Positions 1 to 5,516 of a DNA stretch of 5,691 bases are shown here, one piece after another. Made by a program: the position numbers and the translations under genes. Location: contig JASHVF010000236.1 of assembly GCA_030039615.1 (NCBI GenBank), positions 1 through 5,691 of the forward strand, in the 5' to 3' direction. The notes under the pieces are model-generated. The model did no database searches. It saw only the letters and a program-made list of their open reading frames with translations, and was not told the origin of the DNA. Position 1 is the first letter of the stretch. Each line of letters opens with the position of its first letter. This DNA comes from Gammaproteobacteria bacterium (GTDB lineage: Bacteria > Pseudomonadota > Gammaproteobacteria > Steroidobacterales > Steroidobacteraceae).

Positions 1-1339
1 CGAAGGGGCTGTCGATGCGCAGCGTGGCGCACTCGGCGATGCCGAGCCGGCCGGTAAAGTGGCCGAATTCGTCCCCGAGCGACAGCGTCGCCGAGGTGAA
101 GATCCACGCGCCGCGGCGCGACTCAATGAGCGCCCGGAAGCGCGCCGAGATGTCGAACGGCATGAGGCTGAGCGTCAGCCCGCGCGCTGTGACCTCGACG
201 GCGCGAGCGCCATCCAGCTCCTCGAGCGCCGCGATGCGCTCGAGCCCCGCGGCGAGCTCGTCGGCGCGCGCGGCAAGCTGTGCCACCGCCACATCATCGC
301 CCGACGCCGCGAGTGCCGTGCCGAGAGCCGTGAGCGCTCGTGCCAGGCCGCGAGCGGCGTCCTCGAGGGCGCTGCCGCGCTCGCTCCAGGCAAGGCGTGT
401 CGCGCCGCTCGCGCCCGCGGAGCTCACCGGCCCGAGCGCGCGCAGCTCCCGCAGACTCTCTTCCACCGCCCGCAGCGTCGCGGCGGGCGTGTGCGCGTCG
501 GCCGCCCGCGAGGCCGCCTGCGACCTGCGCAGCTCGAGCTGCGCGTCGCGCAGCAGATTCTCGATCTGGCGGCTGCTGACACTCGCGCCGAAGAACTGCG
601 TGGCGAGGTCCGGAATCTGGTGCGCCTCATCGAGGATCACCGCATCGGCCGATCCCAGCAGGTCGCCGAAGCCGTCCTCCTTGAGCGCCAGATCGGCGAG
701 CAGCAGGTGGTGATTCACGATGACGATGTCGGCCTCGAGCGCCGCGCGGCGCGCGAGCGCCACGTGGCAGCGCGAGATCTCCGGGCAGCGCGCCCCGAGG
801 CAGCTCTCGCGCGTCGCCGTGACCTGCCCCCACACGGGATGTGAATCCGAGAGCCCGCGCACCTCCGCGAGATCGCCGCTGCCGGTGGTGCGCGCCCAGC
901 GCGCGATGCGCTGAAGCAGGGCGCGCTGGCTGGCGCTGCGCCCCTCCCCGCCGCCGAGCATCGCCGCCTGCTCGGGCGCCTCGGCCGCCGCGGCCAGACG
1001 CTGGCGGCAGAGGTAGTTGGCGCGCCCCTTGAGGAGCGCCACGCGCGCGGGCCGCCCGAGGGCCGCCCCGACCAGCGGCAGGTCCTTCGAGTAGAGCTGG
1101 TCCTGGAGCGTGCGCGTCCCGGTGGAGATCAGCACGCGGATGCCCGAGAGCAGCGCGGGTACCAGATACGCGAAAGTCTTGCCGGTGCCGGTCCCGGCCT
1201 CCACGACGAAGGTCTCGCGGTCGGCGAGCGCACCGGCGACGCGCTCCGCCATGCGCAGCTGCTCGCGCCGCACGCGGAAATCGGGCAGGGCTCGCTCCAG
1301 GGGGCCGCCCCGGCCGAATATGTCCTCAAGGTCCAGCAT
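1..1339 (-). CDS. yoaA: YoaA/DinG-type ATP-dependent DNA helicase (XPD family, iron-sulfur), C-terminus off window
   Basis: This is a superfamily 2 helicase. In E. coli, YoaA unwinds DNA 5' to 3', helps repair stalled replication forks and partners with the polymerase III chi subunit HolC. The frame reads without a stop from 1339 to the left edge, giving 446 residues; E. coli YoaA has about 640, so the last third (motifs IV-VI) is missing. Visible in order: a Q-motif-like N-terminus near 21-30, Walker A EAGTGTGKT (47-55), cysteines 111, 180, 185 and 191 that should hold a 4Fe-4S cluster, VNHHLLL (208-214), DEAH box (237-240) and TSATL (415-419). The text around VNHH, DEAH and WIFTSATLS matches remembered E. 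coli YoaA more closely than DinG. The ATG at 1339 is preferred because GAGGA lies 8 bases upstream; another in-frame ATG at 1348 directly abuts that site. It is divergent from pckG. Family assignment is near certain; YoaA rather than DinG is likely. Confidence 0.93.
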   Translation of the reverse strand, partial: MLDLEDIFGRGGPLERALPDFRVRREQLRMAERVAGALADRETFVVEAGTGTGKTFAYLVPALLSGIRVLISTGTRTLQDQLYSKDLPLVGAALGRPARVALLKGRANYLCRQRLAAAAEAPEQAAMLGGGEGRSASQRALLQRIARWARTTGSGDLAEVRGLSDSHPVWGQVTATRESCLGARCPEISRCHVALARRAALEADIVIVNHHLLLADLALKEDGFGDLLGSADAVILDEAHQIPDLATQFFGASVSSRQIENLLRDAQLELRRSQAASRAADAHTPAATLRAVEESLRELRALGPVSSAGASGATRLAWSERGSALEDAARGLARALTALGTALAASGDDVAVAQLAARADELAAGLERIAALEELDGARAVEVTARGLTLSLMPFDISARFRALIESRRGAWIFTSATLSLGDEFGHFTGRLGIAECATLRIDSPF

Positions 1340-1347
1340 TCGATGCA

Positions 1348-1352
1348 TCCTC
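1348..1352 (-). promoter_or_regulatory. Ribosome binding site of the yoaA-like gene
   Basis: On the minus strand GAGGA (1352 to 1348) precedes the ATG at 1339 by 8 bases. This decides between two in-frame ATG codons: the one at 1348 overlaps the site itself and could not use it. Confidence 0.6.
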
Positions 1353-1453
1353 GCGTGCCGCGCGGCGGCTGTCGAGACGCATATCCCCCTGAATTTCCTG
1401 CAAACAGCGCTCGGCCCAGGGTGACTCTAACAGGGCCCTTCACGGAGCCGGGA

Positions 1454-1459
1454 TATACT
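1454..1459 (+). promoter_or_regulatory. Putative -10 element for pckG
   Basis: TATACT matches the sigma-70 -10 consensus at 5 of 6 positions. Transcription would start near 1466, leaving a leader of about 22 bases that contains the ribosome binding site. No convincing -35 hexamer lies 16-18 bases upstream (17 bases upstream is CAGGGC), so the promoter may need an activator, which would be plausible for a gluconeogenic gene. That last point is inference. Confidence 0.45.
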
Positions 1460-1474
1460 TGGCGTTTTGGGGGA

Positions 1475-1480
1475 AGAGGG
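1475..1480 (+). promoter_or_regulatory. Ribosome binding site of pckG
   Basis: AGAGGG ends 7 bases before the ATG at 1488. It supports this start over the in-frame TTG at 1467, which would sit at the predicted transcription start with no room for a ribosome binding site, and over the later in-frame ATG at 1509. Confidence 0.6.
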
Positions 1481-1487
1481 ATCCGGG

Positions 1488-3260
1488 ATGGCTGCTCCTG
1501 CGCACAAAATGACCGCCATGCCCCAGCTGAGCCGCGCCGTGGCCGACTGGGTGAGCTCGGTGTGCGAGCTGACGCAGCCACGTGCCGTCCGTTGGGTCGA
1601 GGGGACGGATGCCGAGGCGCGCGAGCTCACCGCCGCGCTGGTGCGCAGCAGGGAGCTCACCGTCCTCAACAGCCAGGAGTTCCCCGGCTGTCATCTGGCC
1701 CGCTCCGCGCCCAACGACGTCGCCCGAGTCGAGCACCTCACTTATATATGCACGCGCTCGCAGGAGGACGCGGGGCCGAACAATCACTGGATGGAGCCGC
1801 AGCAGGCGCACGAGCGGATGCGCGGGCTGTTCCGCGGCTGCATGCGCGAGCGCACGCTGTACGTCATCCCCTACTGCATGGGGCCGCTCGACTCGCCGCT
1901 CTCGCGCCGTGGCGTCGAGCTCACCGACAGCCCGTACGTCGTGCTCAACATGCTGATCATGACGCGCGCCGGGCGCGCCGCGCTCGAGCTGATCGCGCGC
2001 GACGGCCGCTTCGTCAAGGGACTGCACTCGATCGGCGAGCTCGACCCCGAGCGCCGCTTCATCATGCACTTTCCCGAGGAGCTGTCCATCGAGAGCTACG
2101 GCTCCGGCTACGGCGGCAACGCACTGCTCGGCAAGAAGTGCCATGCGCTGCGCATCGCCAGCTGGCAGGCGCGCGCGGAGGGCTGGCTCGCCGAGCACAT
2201 GCTGATCGTCGGGCTGCAGAATCCCCAGGGCGAGACGCATTACATCGCCTGCGCCTTCCCCTCGGCCTGCGGCAAGACCAATCTCGCGATGCTCGTCCCG
2301 CCGGAATCCATGCCCGGCTGGCGCGTTCTCACCATCGGCGAGGACATCGCCTGGCTGCACCCCGGGCCCGACGGGCGGCTGTGGGCCATCAACCCGGAAG
2401 CCGGCTGCTTCGGGGTGGTGCCGGGCACGAATCCCCAGACCAACCGCAACGCCTACGAGATGATCCGGCGCGACACGCTGTTCACCAACGTCGCGCTGAC
2501 GGCCGACAACCAGCCCTGGTGGGAAGGGCTCACGACCGGCAAGCCGGTGATCGACTGGCAGGGCCGGCCTTACGATCCGGCCCGCGGTCCGGCGGCACAT
2601 CCGAATTCACGCTTCACCGTCGCGGCGAAGCGCAATCCGAGCTATTCCCCGCACAGCGAGGACGCGAGCGGCGTACCGATTACGGCGCTGGTATTCGGCG
2701 GCCGGCGCCGCGAAGTGGCGCCACTCGTCTACGAGGCTCGCGACTGGCAGCACGGCGTGCTGGTCGGCGCATCGCTCGCTTCGGAAACCACGGCGGCCGC
2801 GGTAGGCCAGGTGGGCGTGGTGCGCCGTGACCCGATGGCGATGCAGCCGTTCTGCGGCTACAACTTCGGTGATTACTGGCAACACTGGCTGAACGTCGGC
2901 GCGAAGCTTGCCAGGCCGCCGCGCATCTTCCACGTCAACTGGTTCCGCCGCGACGCCGACGGCAAATTCCTCTGGCCGGGCTACGGCGAGAACCTGCGCG
3001 TGCTGGCGTGGATGCTCGACCGCTGCGCCGGCAAGGTCGGTGCAACCGAATCCGCCATCGGCCGTCTGCCGCGGCCGCAGGATCTCAACACCAGCGGACT
3101 GGCGGTCAGCCCGGCGGCGCTCGCAGCGCTCAACTCGATCGATGGCGAAATCTGGCGCAAGGAGCTCGCCGAGCTGCGCGAGTACCTCGGCCGCTACGGC
3201 AGCCGTCTGCCCGCGGCACTGTTGGCGGAGCTTCGGACCTCCGAGCAGCGGCTCGGCTGA
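1488..3260 (+). CDS. pckG: Phosphoenolpyruvate carboxykinase, GTP-dependent
   Basis: Cytosolic enzyme that converts oxaloacetate and GTP to phosphoenolpyruvate, CO2 and GDP, the entry step of gluconeogenesis from TCA intermediates. The protein has 590 residues, close to the usual 590-620 of the GTP family. Counting from the ATG at 1488: a substrate-binding stretch CTRSQEDAG near 88-96; YGGN with the active-site Tyr near 208; KKCHALRIAS (216-225) and WLAEHML (233-239), which supply the Lys and His manganese ligands; P-loop FPSACGKTN (257-265) with the family's reactive Cys at 261; GEDIAW (284-289) with the third metal ligand Asp286; NPEAGCFGV (302-310); GGRRR near 404-408; and PFCGYNFGDYW (454-464). 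The C-terminal HVNWF...FLWPGYGEN block is also typical. No key residue is missing. It faces the cyclase gene convergently. The ATP-dependent enzyme of E. coli (pckA) is an unrelated-looking family and is excluded by these motifs. Confidence 0.98.
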   Translation: MAAPAHKMTAMPQLSRAVADWVSSVCELTQPRAVRWVEGTDAEARELTAALVRSRELTVLNSQEFPGCHLARSAPNDVARVEHLTYICTRSQEDAGPNNHWMEPQQAHERMRGLFRGCMRERTLYVIPYCMGPLDSPLSRRGVELTDSPYVVLNMLIMTRAGRAALELIARDGRFVKGLHSIGELDPERRFIMHFPEELSIESYGSGYGGNALLGKKCHALRIASWQARAEGWLAEHMLIVGLQNPQGETHYIACAFPSACGKTNLAMLVPPESMPGWRVLTIGEDIAWLHPGPDGRLWAINPEAGCFGVVPGTNPQTNRNAYEMIRRDTLFTNVALTADNQPWWEGLTTGKPVIDWQGRPYDPARGPAAHPNSRFTVAAKRNPSYSPHSEDASGVPITALVFGGRRREVAPLVYEARDWQHGVLVGASLASETTAAAVGQVGVVRRDPMAMQPFCGYNFGDYWQHWLNVGAKLARPPRIFHVNWFRRDADGKFLWPGYGENLRVLAWMLDRCAGKVGATESAIGRLPRPQDLNTSGLAVSPAALAALNSIDGEIWRKELAELREYLGRYGSRLPAALLAELRTSEQRLG

Positions 3261-3283
3261 GGGCCGCCGGCTGCGGTCAGCCG
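3241..3283. terminator. Two small hairpins at the convergent pckG/cyclase junction (candidate terminator region)
   Basis: CCGAGC/GCTCGG (3241-3246 and 3251-3256, loop AGCG) lies in the last codons of pckG. CGGCTG/CAGCCG (3268-3273 and 3278-3283, loop CGGT) spans the stop codon of the cyclase gene. Both stems are perfect 6-bp GC-rich stems with 4-base loops. Neither is followed by a T run on either strand, so these are not classical intrinsic terminators. They could pause polymerase or protect 3' ends. In DNA this rich in GC such stems also arise by chance. Confidence 0.3.
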
Positions 3284-4179
3284 TCCTCGCAGCTGAAGCG
3301 AATGGTCTGGGGTGAGCCCTGCTCCGGCAGCCGCCCGAGGCCGATCATCCCCTGACCCTTGATCTGCAGGCTGTCGCGCCGCACGAAGGCTTCTTCCCCG
3401 TCGGCGGTCTGCACGAAGGTGCCGTTGGTGCTCTGATCGACGAGCACGAATTTGTTGCGGCTGATTTCGATGCGCGCGTGCAGCCGCGAGATGAGATTGC
3501 CCTTCACGACCACGTCGTTGTCCTCGGCGCGGCCGATGGTGACGCTCGAATGGCGCTCGTCGACCAGCAGCTCGCGGTCGTCGGTTCGCAGCCGCAGCCG
3601 CATGGGATGCGCCGCACGCGCATCGCCCGCGATGCCGGGCACCATGGTGGTGGCCTCTTCGGTCTGCCACAGCACCTCGTAGAGCACCACTTCGCTTCCC
3701 TGCCCCTTGAGCGTCGCGATGTCGATCTGACGGCAGGCGGCGCGCCACTCCGGCGAGAGCCGCTCCACCGTCGCCGCGGTGGTCACGATCTGTCCGGCCT
3801 TCGCCTGGCTGGTCATGCGGTTGGCGGTGTGCACCGCGGCGCCGAACACGTCGCGGTTCTCGAGCATCACCGGTCCGAAGTGGCAGCCGATACGGATCGA
3901 GACCGGCTGACCGTCCACCTTCAGCTGTGCGTGTGTCGAGATCTGCTGCTGCATCTGCGCGGCGGCGTTGAGCGCCGCATCAGCGGTGGGGAACGTCGCC
4001 ATCACCTCGTCGCCCATGGTCTTGATAACCGTGCCCTGGCGCTGCTCGGTGGCGCCCCGCATCACCTCGATGCAGGTGGCCACCATGTCGCGGGCGCGCA
4101 GATCCCCCATGAGGTCGTAGAGCCGGGTCGATCCGACCACGTCGGCGAACAGTATGGCGAGTTCGATGTCCTTGCCCAT
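3277..4179 (-). CDS. Class III adenylate/guanylate cyclase with C-terminal FHA domain
   Basis: Predicted soluble 300-residue signalling enzyme making a cyclic nucleotide, probably cAMP. The cyclase domain (about 5-170) starts at once, with no sensor or membrane segment. Metal-binding Asp13 (FADVVGST) and Asp57 (GDEVMATF), adenine-selecting Lys53 and Asp110, and transition-state Arg121 are present; their spacings (44 between the Asps, 4 from Lys to Asp, 11 from Asp110 to Arg121) fit mycobacterial Rv1625c. The residue expected to be the transition-state Asn is His117 (AVHTANRM). After a linker (about 172-192), an FHA domain (about 193-296) shows GR (216-217), SRLHA (231-235) and STNGTF (250-255), the phosphothreonine-reading residues. 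The ATG at 4179 is forced because the next in-frame Met (residue 24) would remove Asp13. There is no Shine-Dalgarno site. The FHA domain suggests docking to a phosphorylated partner or to itself; no Ser/Thr kinase lies in this window. The cyclic product and activity are unproven. Confidence 0.93.
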   Translation of the reverse strand: MGKDIELAILFADVVGSTRLYDLMGDLRARDMVATCIEVMRGATEQRQGTVIKTMGDEVMATFPTADAALNAAAQMQQQISTHAQLKVDGQPVSIRIGCHFGPVMLENRDVFGAAVHTANRMTSQAKAGQIVTTAATVERLSPEWRAACRQIDIATLKGQGSEVVLYEVLWQTEEATTMVPGIAGDARAAHPMRLRLRTDDRELLVDERHSSVTIGRAEDNDVVVKGNLISRLHARIEISRNKFVLVDQSTNGTFVQTADGEEAFVRRDSLQIKGQGMIGLGRLPEQGSPQTIRFSCEDG

Positions 4180-4191
4180 GAGTGCGGCCCG

Positions 4192-4197
4192 ATTATA
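4192..4197 (-). promoter_or_regulatory. Consensus -10 element of the cyclase-FHA gene
   Basis: On the minus strand this reads TATAAT, a perfect sigma-70 -10 box. Seventeen bases upstream is TTAGCC (4220 to 4215), only 3 of 6 matches to the -35 consensus. Only 12 bases separate the box from the ATG at 4179, so transcription should start near 4185 and leave a leader of about 6 bases. The box lies in the 43-base gap after dusA, giving the cyclase its own promoter besides any read-through. Confidence 0.6.
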
Positions 4198-4222
4198 CGC
4201 AATGGCCCCCGGGTGGCTAACT

Positions 4223-5308
4223 TTAGGCGCACGCCGCTGTCGGAATCGCCCGGCGCAGCAGCTCCGCGCCGGCCCCGGGAAGCCGGGCTCCTTCGCTCAG
4301 GATGCGGCGGAACTCGCGCGCGCCAGGCTCGCCGCTGTAGAGCCCGAGCATGTGGCGCGTGATGGCGCCGAGGCGCTCGCCCGCGGCGAGCTCGCGCTGG
4401 CAATAGCGCGCCATGCGCTCGATGAGCGCGACGCGCGAGGGCGCCGGCGCCTGCGGAGTGAGCGCCCGCCGCAACTCAGCCAGCACGAACGGCCGGTGAT
4501 AGGCCTCGCGCCCGAGCATGACCCCGTCGCTCCAGCCGAGCGCCGCGAGCACGGCTGCCGATTCGCGCAGCCCGCCATTCACCACCACCGGCAGCGCGGC
4601 GAACACCTGCTTCAGGCGCCGCACCACGTCGTAACGCAAAGGCGGGATCGCGCGGTTGTCCTTTGGCGACAGACCGCCCAACACTGCCGCGCGCGCGTGC
4701 ACGATGGCAACCTGACAGCCGGCGCTCGCGATGCGCTCGACGAAGCGGCACAGGGCATCGAAGTCCTCATCCGTGTAGCCGGCCACCGCCGCGCGCGCCT
4801 CGCGGCCGGCAGCGCTGCTCACGCCGATGCGCATCTTCACCGTCACGGGCACCGATACCGCGGCGCGCATCGCCGCGACGCACTCGGCCACCAGATCCGG
4901 CTCGCGCATCAGGCACGCGCCGAAGGCGCCGCTCACCACGCGCTCGCTCGGGCAGCCGCAGTTGAGGTTGATCTCGTCATAGCCCGCCTGCTCGCCGGCG
5001 CGCGCCGCCGCGGCGAGCTCCGCCGGCTCGCTGCCGCCGAGCTGCAGCGCGAGCGGGTGCTCCTCGGGGTCGAATCTGAGCAGCCGCGCGCGGTCGCCGC
5101 GCAGCACCGCCGCCGCGGTCACCATCTCGGTATAGAGCAGCACCTCGGGCGAGAAGCCGCGCAGGAAGTAGCGGCAGTGGCGATCGGTCCAGTCCATCAT
5201 GGGAGCGACCGACACTCTCCGGTCGATCTTTGCACGCGAAAAATCGTCTGCAGAACCTATTTTTGCAGGCTCTTTTGACTCAGGCGTTCCTGCGGCATTT
5301 ACGGGCAT
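4223..5308 (-). CDS. dusA: tRNA-dihydrouridine(20/20a) synthase DusA
   Basis: FMN- and NADPH-dependent cytosolic enzyme that reduces uridines 20 and 20a in the tRNA D-loop to dihydrouridine. The 361-residue frame aligns along its length with remembered E. coli DusA: VAPMMDWTDRHCRYFLR (34-50) at the FMN-binding first strand, LLYTEMV (57-63), EEHPLALQLGG (82-92), NCGCPSERV (116-124) with the catalytic Cys119, FGACLM (129-134), VKMRIG (157-162), HAR (204-206), GLSPKDNRAIPPL (212-224), NGG (244-246), GREAYHRP (266-273) and ITRHMLGL (316-323). Two differences from E. coli: about 14 extra residues at roughly 163-180, and HARAAVL where E. coli has HARKAWL. The start is uncertain. Codons 1-31 are AT-rich and unlike the rest, and the ATG at 5308 has no clear ribosome binding site; the only alternative common start, GTG at 5215, would begin right at the first strand. 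It is co-directional with the cyclase gene downstream. Confidence 0.96.
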   Translation of the reverse strand: MPVNAAGTPESKEPAKIGSADDFSRAKIDRRVSVAPMMDWTDRHCRYFLRGFSPEVLLYTEMVTAAAVLRGDRARLLRFDPEEHPLALQLGGSEPAELAAAARAGEQAGYDEINLNCGCPSERVVSGAFGACLMREPDLVAECVAAMRAAVSVPVTVKMRIGVSSAAGREARAAVAGYTDEDFDALCRFVERIASAGCQVAIVHARAAVLGGLSPKDNRAIPPLRYDVVRRLKQVFAALPVVVNGGLRESAAVLAALGWSDGVMLGREAYHRPFVLAELRRALTPQAPAPSRVALIERMARYCQRELAAGERLGAITRHMLGLYSGEPGAREFRRILSEGARLPGAGAELLRRAIPTAACA

Positions 5309-5331
5309 TCCGGGGAGTTTATCGTTTGCGG

Positions 5332-5349
5332 AGGAGACGTAAAGGAGAC
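5332..5349. repeat. Direct repeat AGGAGAC, two copies one helical turn apart
   Basis: AGGAGAC occurs at 5332-5338 and 5343-5349, an 11-base period. A third copy at 5505-5511 includes the ribosome binding site of the UrcA-like gene. The pair has no start codon downstream at a suitable distance, so it is not acting as a ribosome binding site here. It could be a protein-binding site or a chance purine-rich run. Confidence 0.4.
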
Positions 5350-5421
5350 AGGATCCGCGCGGTTTTCACACGGTCACCTTCTGACTGGCGCGATCTGACA
5401 CGTCGGATCCGCCATCCGCCG

Positions 5422-5478
5422 ATCAATTTTCGTGCGTCTCGGTTTCCCACGATTGCGCACGCGCTCCACAAAATTGAT
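5422..5478. repeat. Nested inverted repeat upstream of the UrcA-like gene
   Basis: ATCAATTTT (5422-5430) is the exact reverse complement of AAAATTGAT (5470-5478). Directly inside it, CGTGCG (5431-5436) pairs exactly with CGCACG (5456-5461). The left arm is thus 15 contiguous bases, the right arm is split by an 8-base bulge (5462-5469), and the loop is 19 bases. As DNA it could be an operator; as RNA it would be a leader stem ending 38 bases before the ATG. No T run follows, so it is not a terminator. The pairing is seen directly; any function is inference. Confidence 0.5.
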
Positions 5479-5503
5479 GCTGCTGACTCGCAAGCAAATA
5501 ATC

Positions 5504-5510
5504 GAGGAGA
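5504..5510 (+). promoter_or_regulatory. Ribosome binding site of the UrcA-like gene
   Basis: GAGGAGA is a strong Shine-Dalgarno match ending 6 bases before the ATG at 5517, which fixes that start. Confidence 0.75.
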
Positions 5511-5516
5511 CCCAAC

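Larger units (their letters stand above)
1340..1487. other. Divergent intergenic region between the yoaA-like gene and pckG
   Basis: These 148 bases separate the two divergent start codons. On the plus side they carry a good -10 box and a ribosome binding site for pckG, described separately. On the minus side I find only the ribosome binding site; no pair of promoter hexamers with proper spacing stands out. I see no long palindrome or repeat. Confidence 0.6.
5309..5516. other. Divergent intergenic region between dusA and the UrcA-like gene
   Basis: These 208 bases separate the divergent dusA and UrcA-like starts and are clearly richer in A and T than the flanking genes. They contain a direct repeat (5332-5349), a nested inverted repeat (5422-5478) and the ribosome binding site of the plus-strand gene, each described separately. 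No promoter on either strand is well supported. There is no ATG on the plus strand between 5309 and 5476, so I see no small upstream gene. Confidence 0.6.

Noticed and set aside
59..844. Plus-strand open frame of 261 codons opposite the yoaA-like helicase
   Set aside because: Low-complexity Arg/Ala-rich product; the minus strand carries the helicase with its Walker A, DEAH box and cysteines over the same bases.
1440..2600. Antisense open frame of 386 codons opposite pckG
   Set aside because: Composition is that of a mirror of GC-rich codons, with no recognisable domain and no ribosome binding site; pckG is unambiguous.
1343..2830. Long plus-strand open frame (495 codons) overlapping pckG in another frame
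   Set aside because: It is rich in Arg, Ala and Pro with no family resemblance and is fully explained by the high GC content of pckG, whose own frame has every expected motif.
5248..5268. CTGCA/TGCAG hairpin with an 11-base loop
   Set aside because: Five base pairs with a long loop inside the dusA 5' region; too weak to claim.
4154..5278. Plus-strand open frame of 374 codons opposite dusA
   Set aside because: The product is rich in Ala, Arg and His without any motif; dusA on the minus strand is clear.
5407..5420. Tandem heptamer ATCCGCC, two copies
   Set aside because: Too short and simple in GC-rich DNA to separate from chance.
5474..5502. TTGATG - 17 bases - AATAAT as promoter of the UrcA-like gene
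   Set aside because: The hexamers and spacing look good (4/6 and 5/6), but transcription would start near 5509, inside or after the strong Shine-Dalgarno site, which would then be useless. Kept only as a possibility because the inverted repeat overlaps it.
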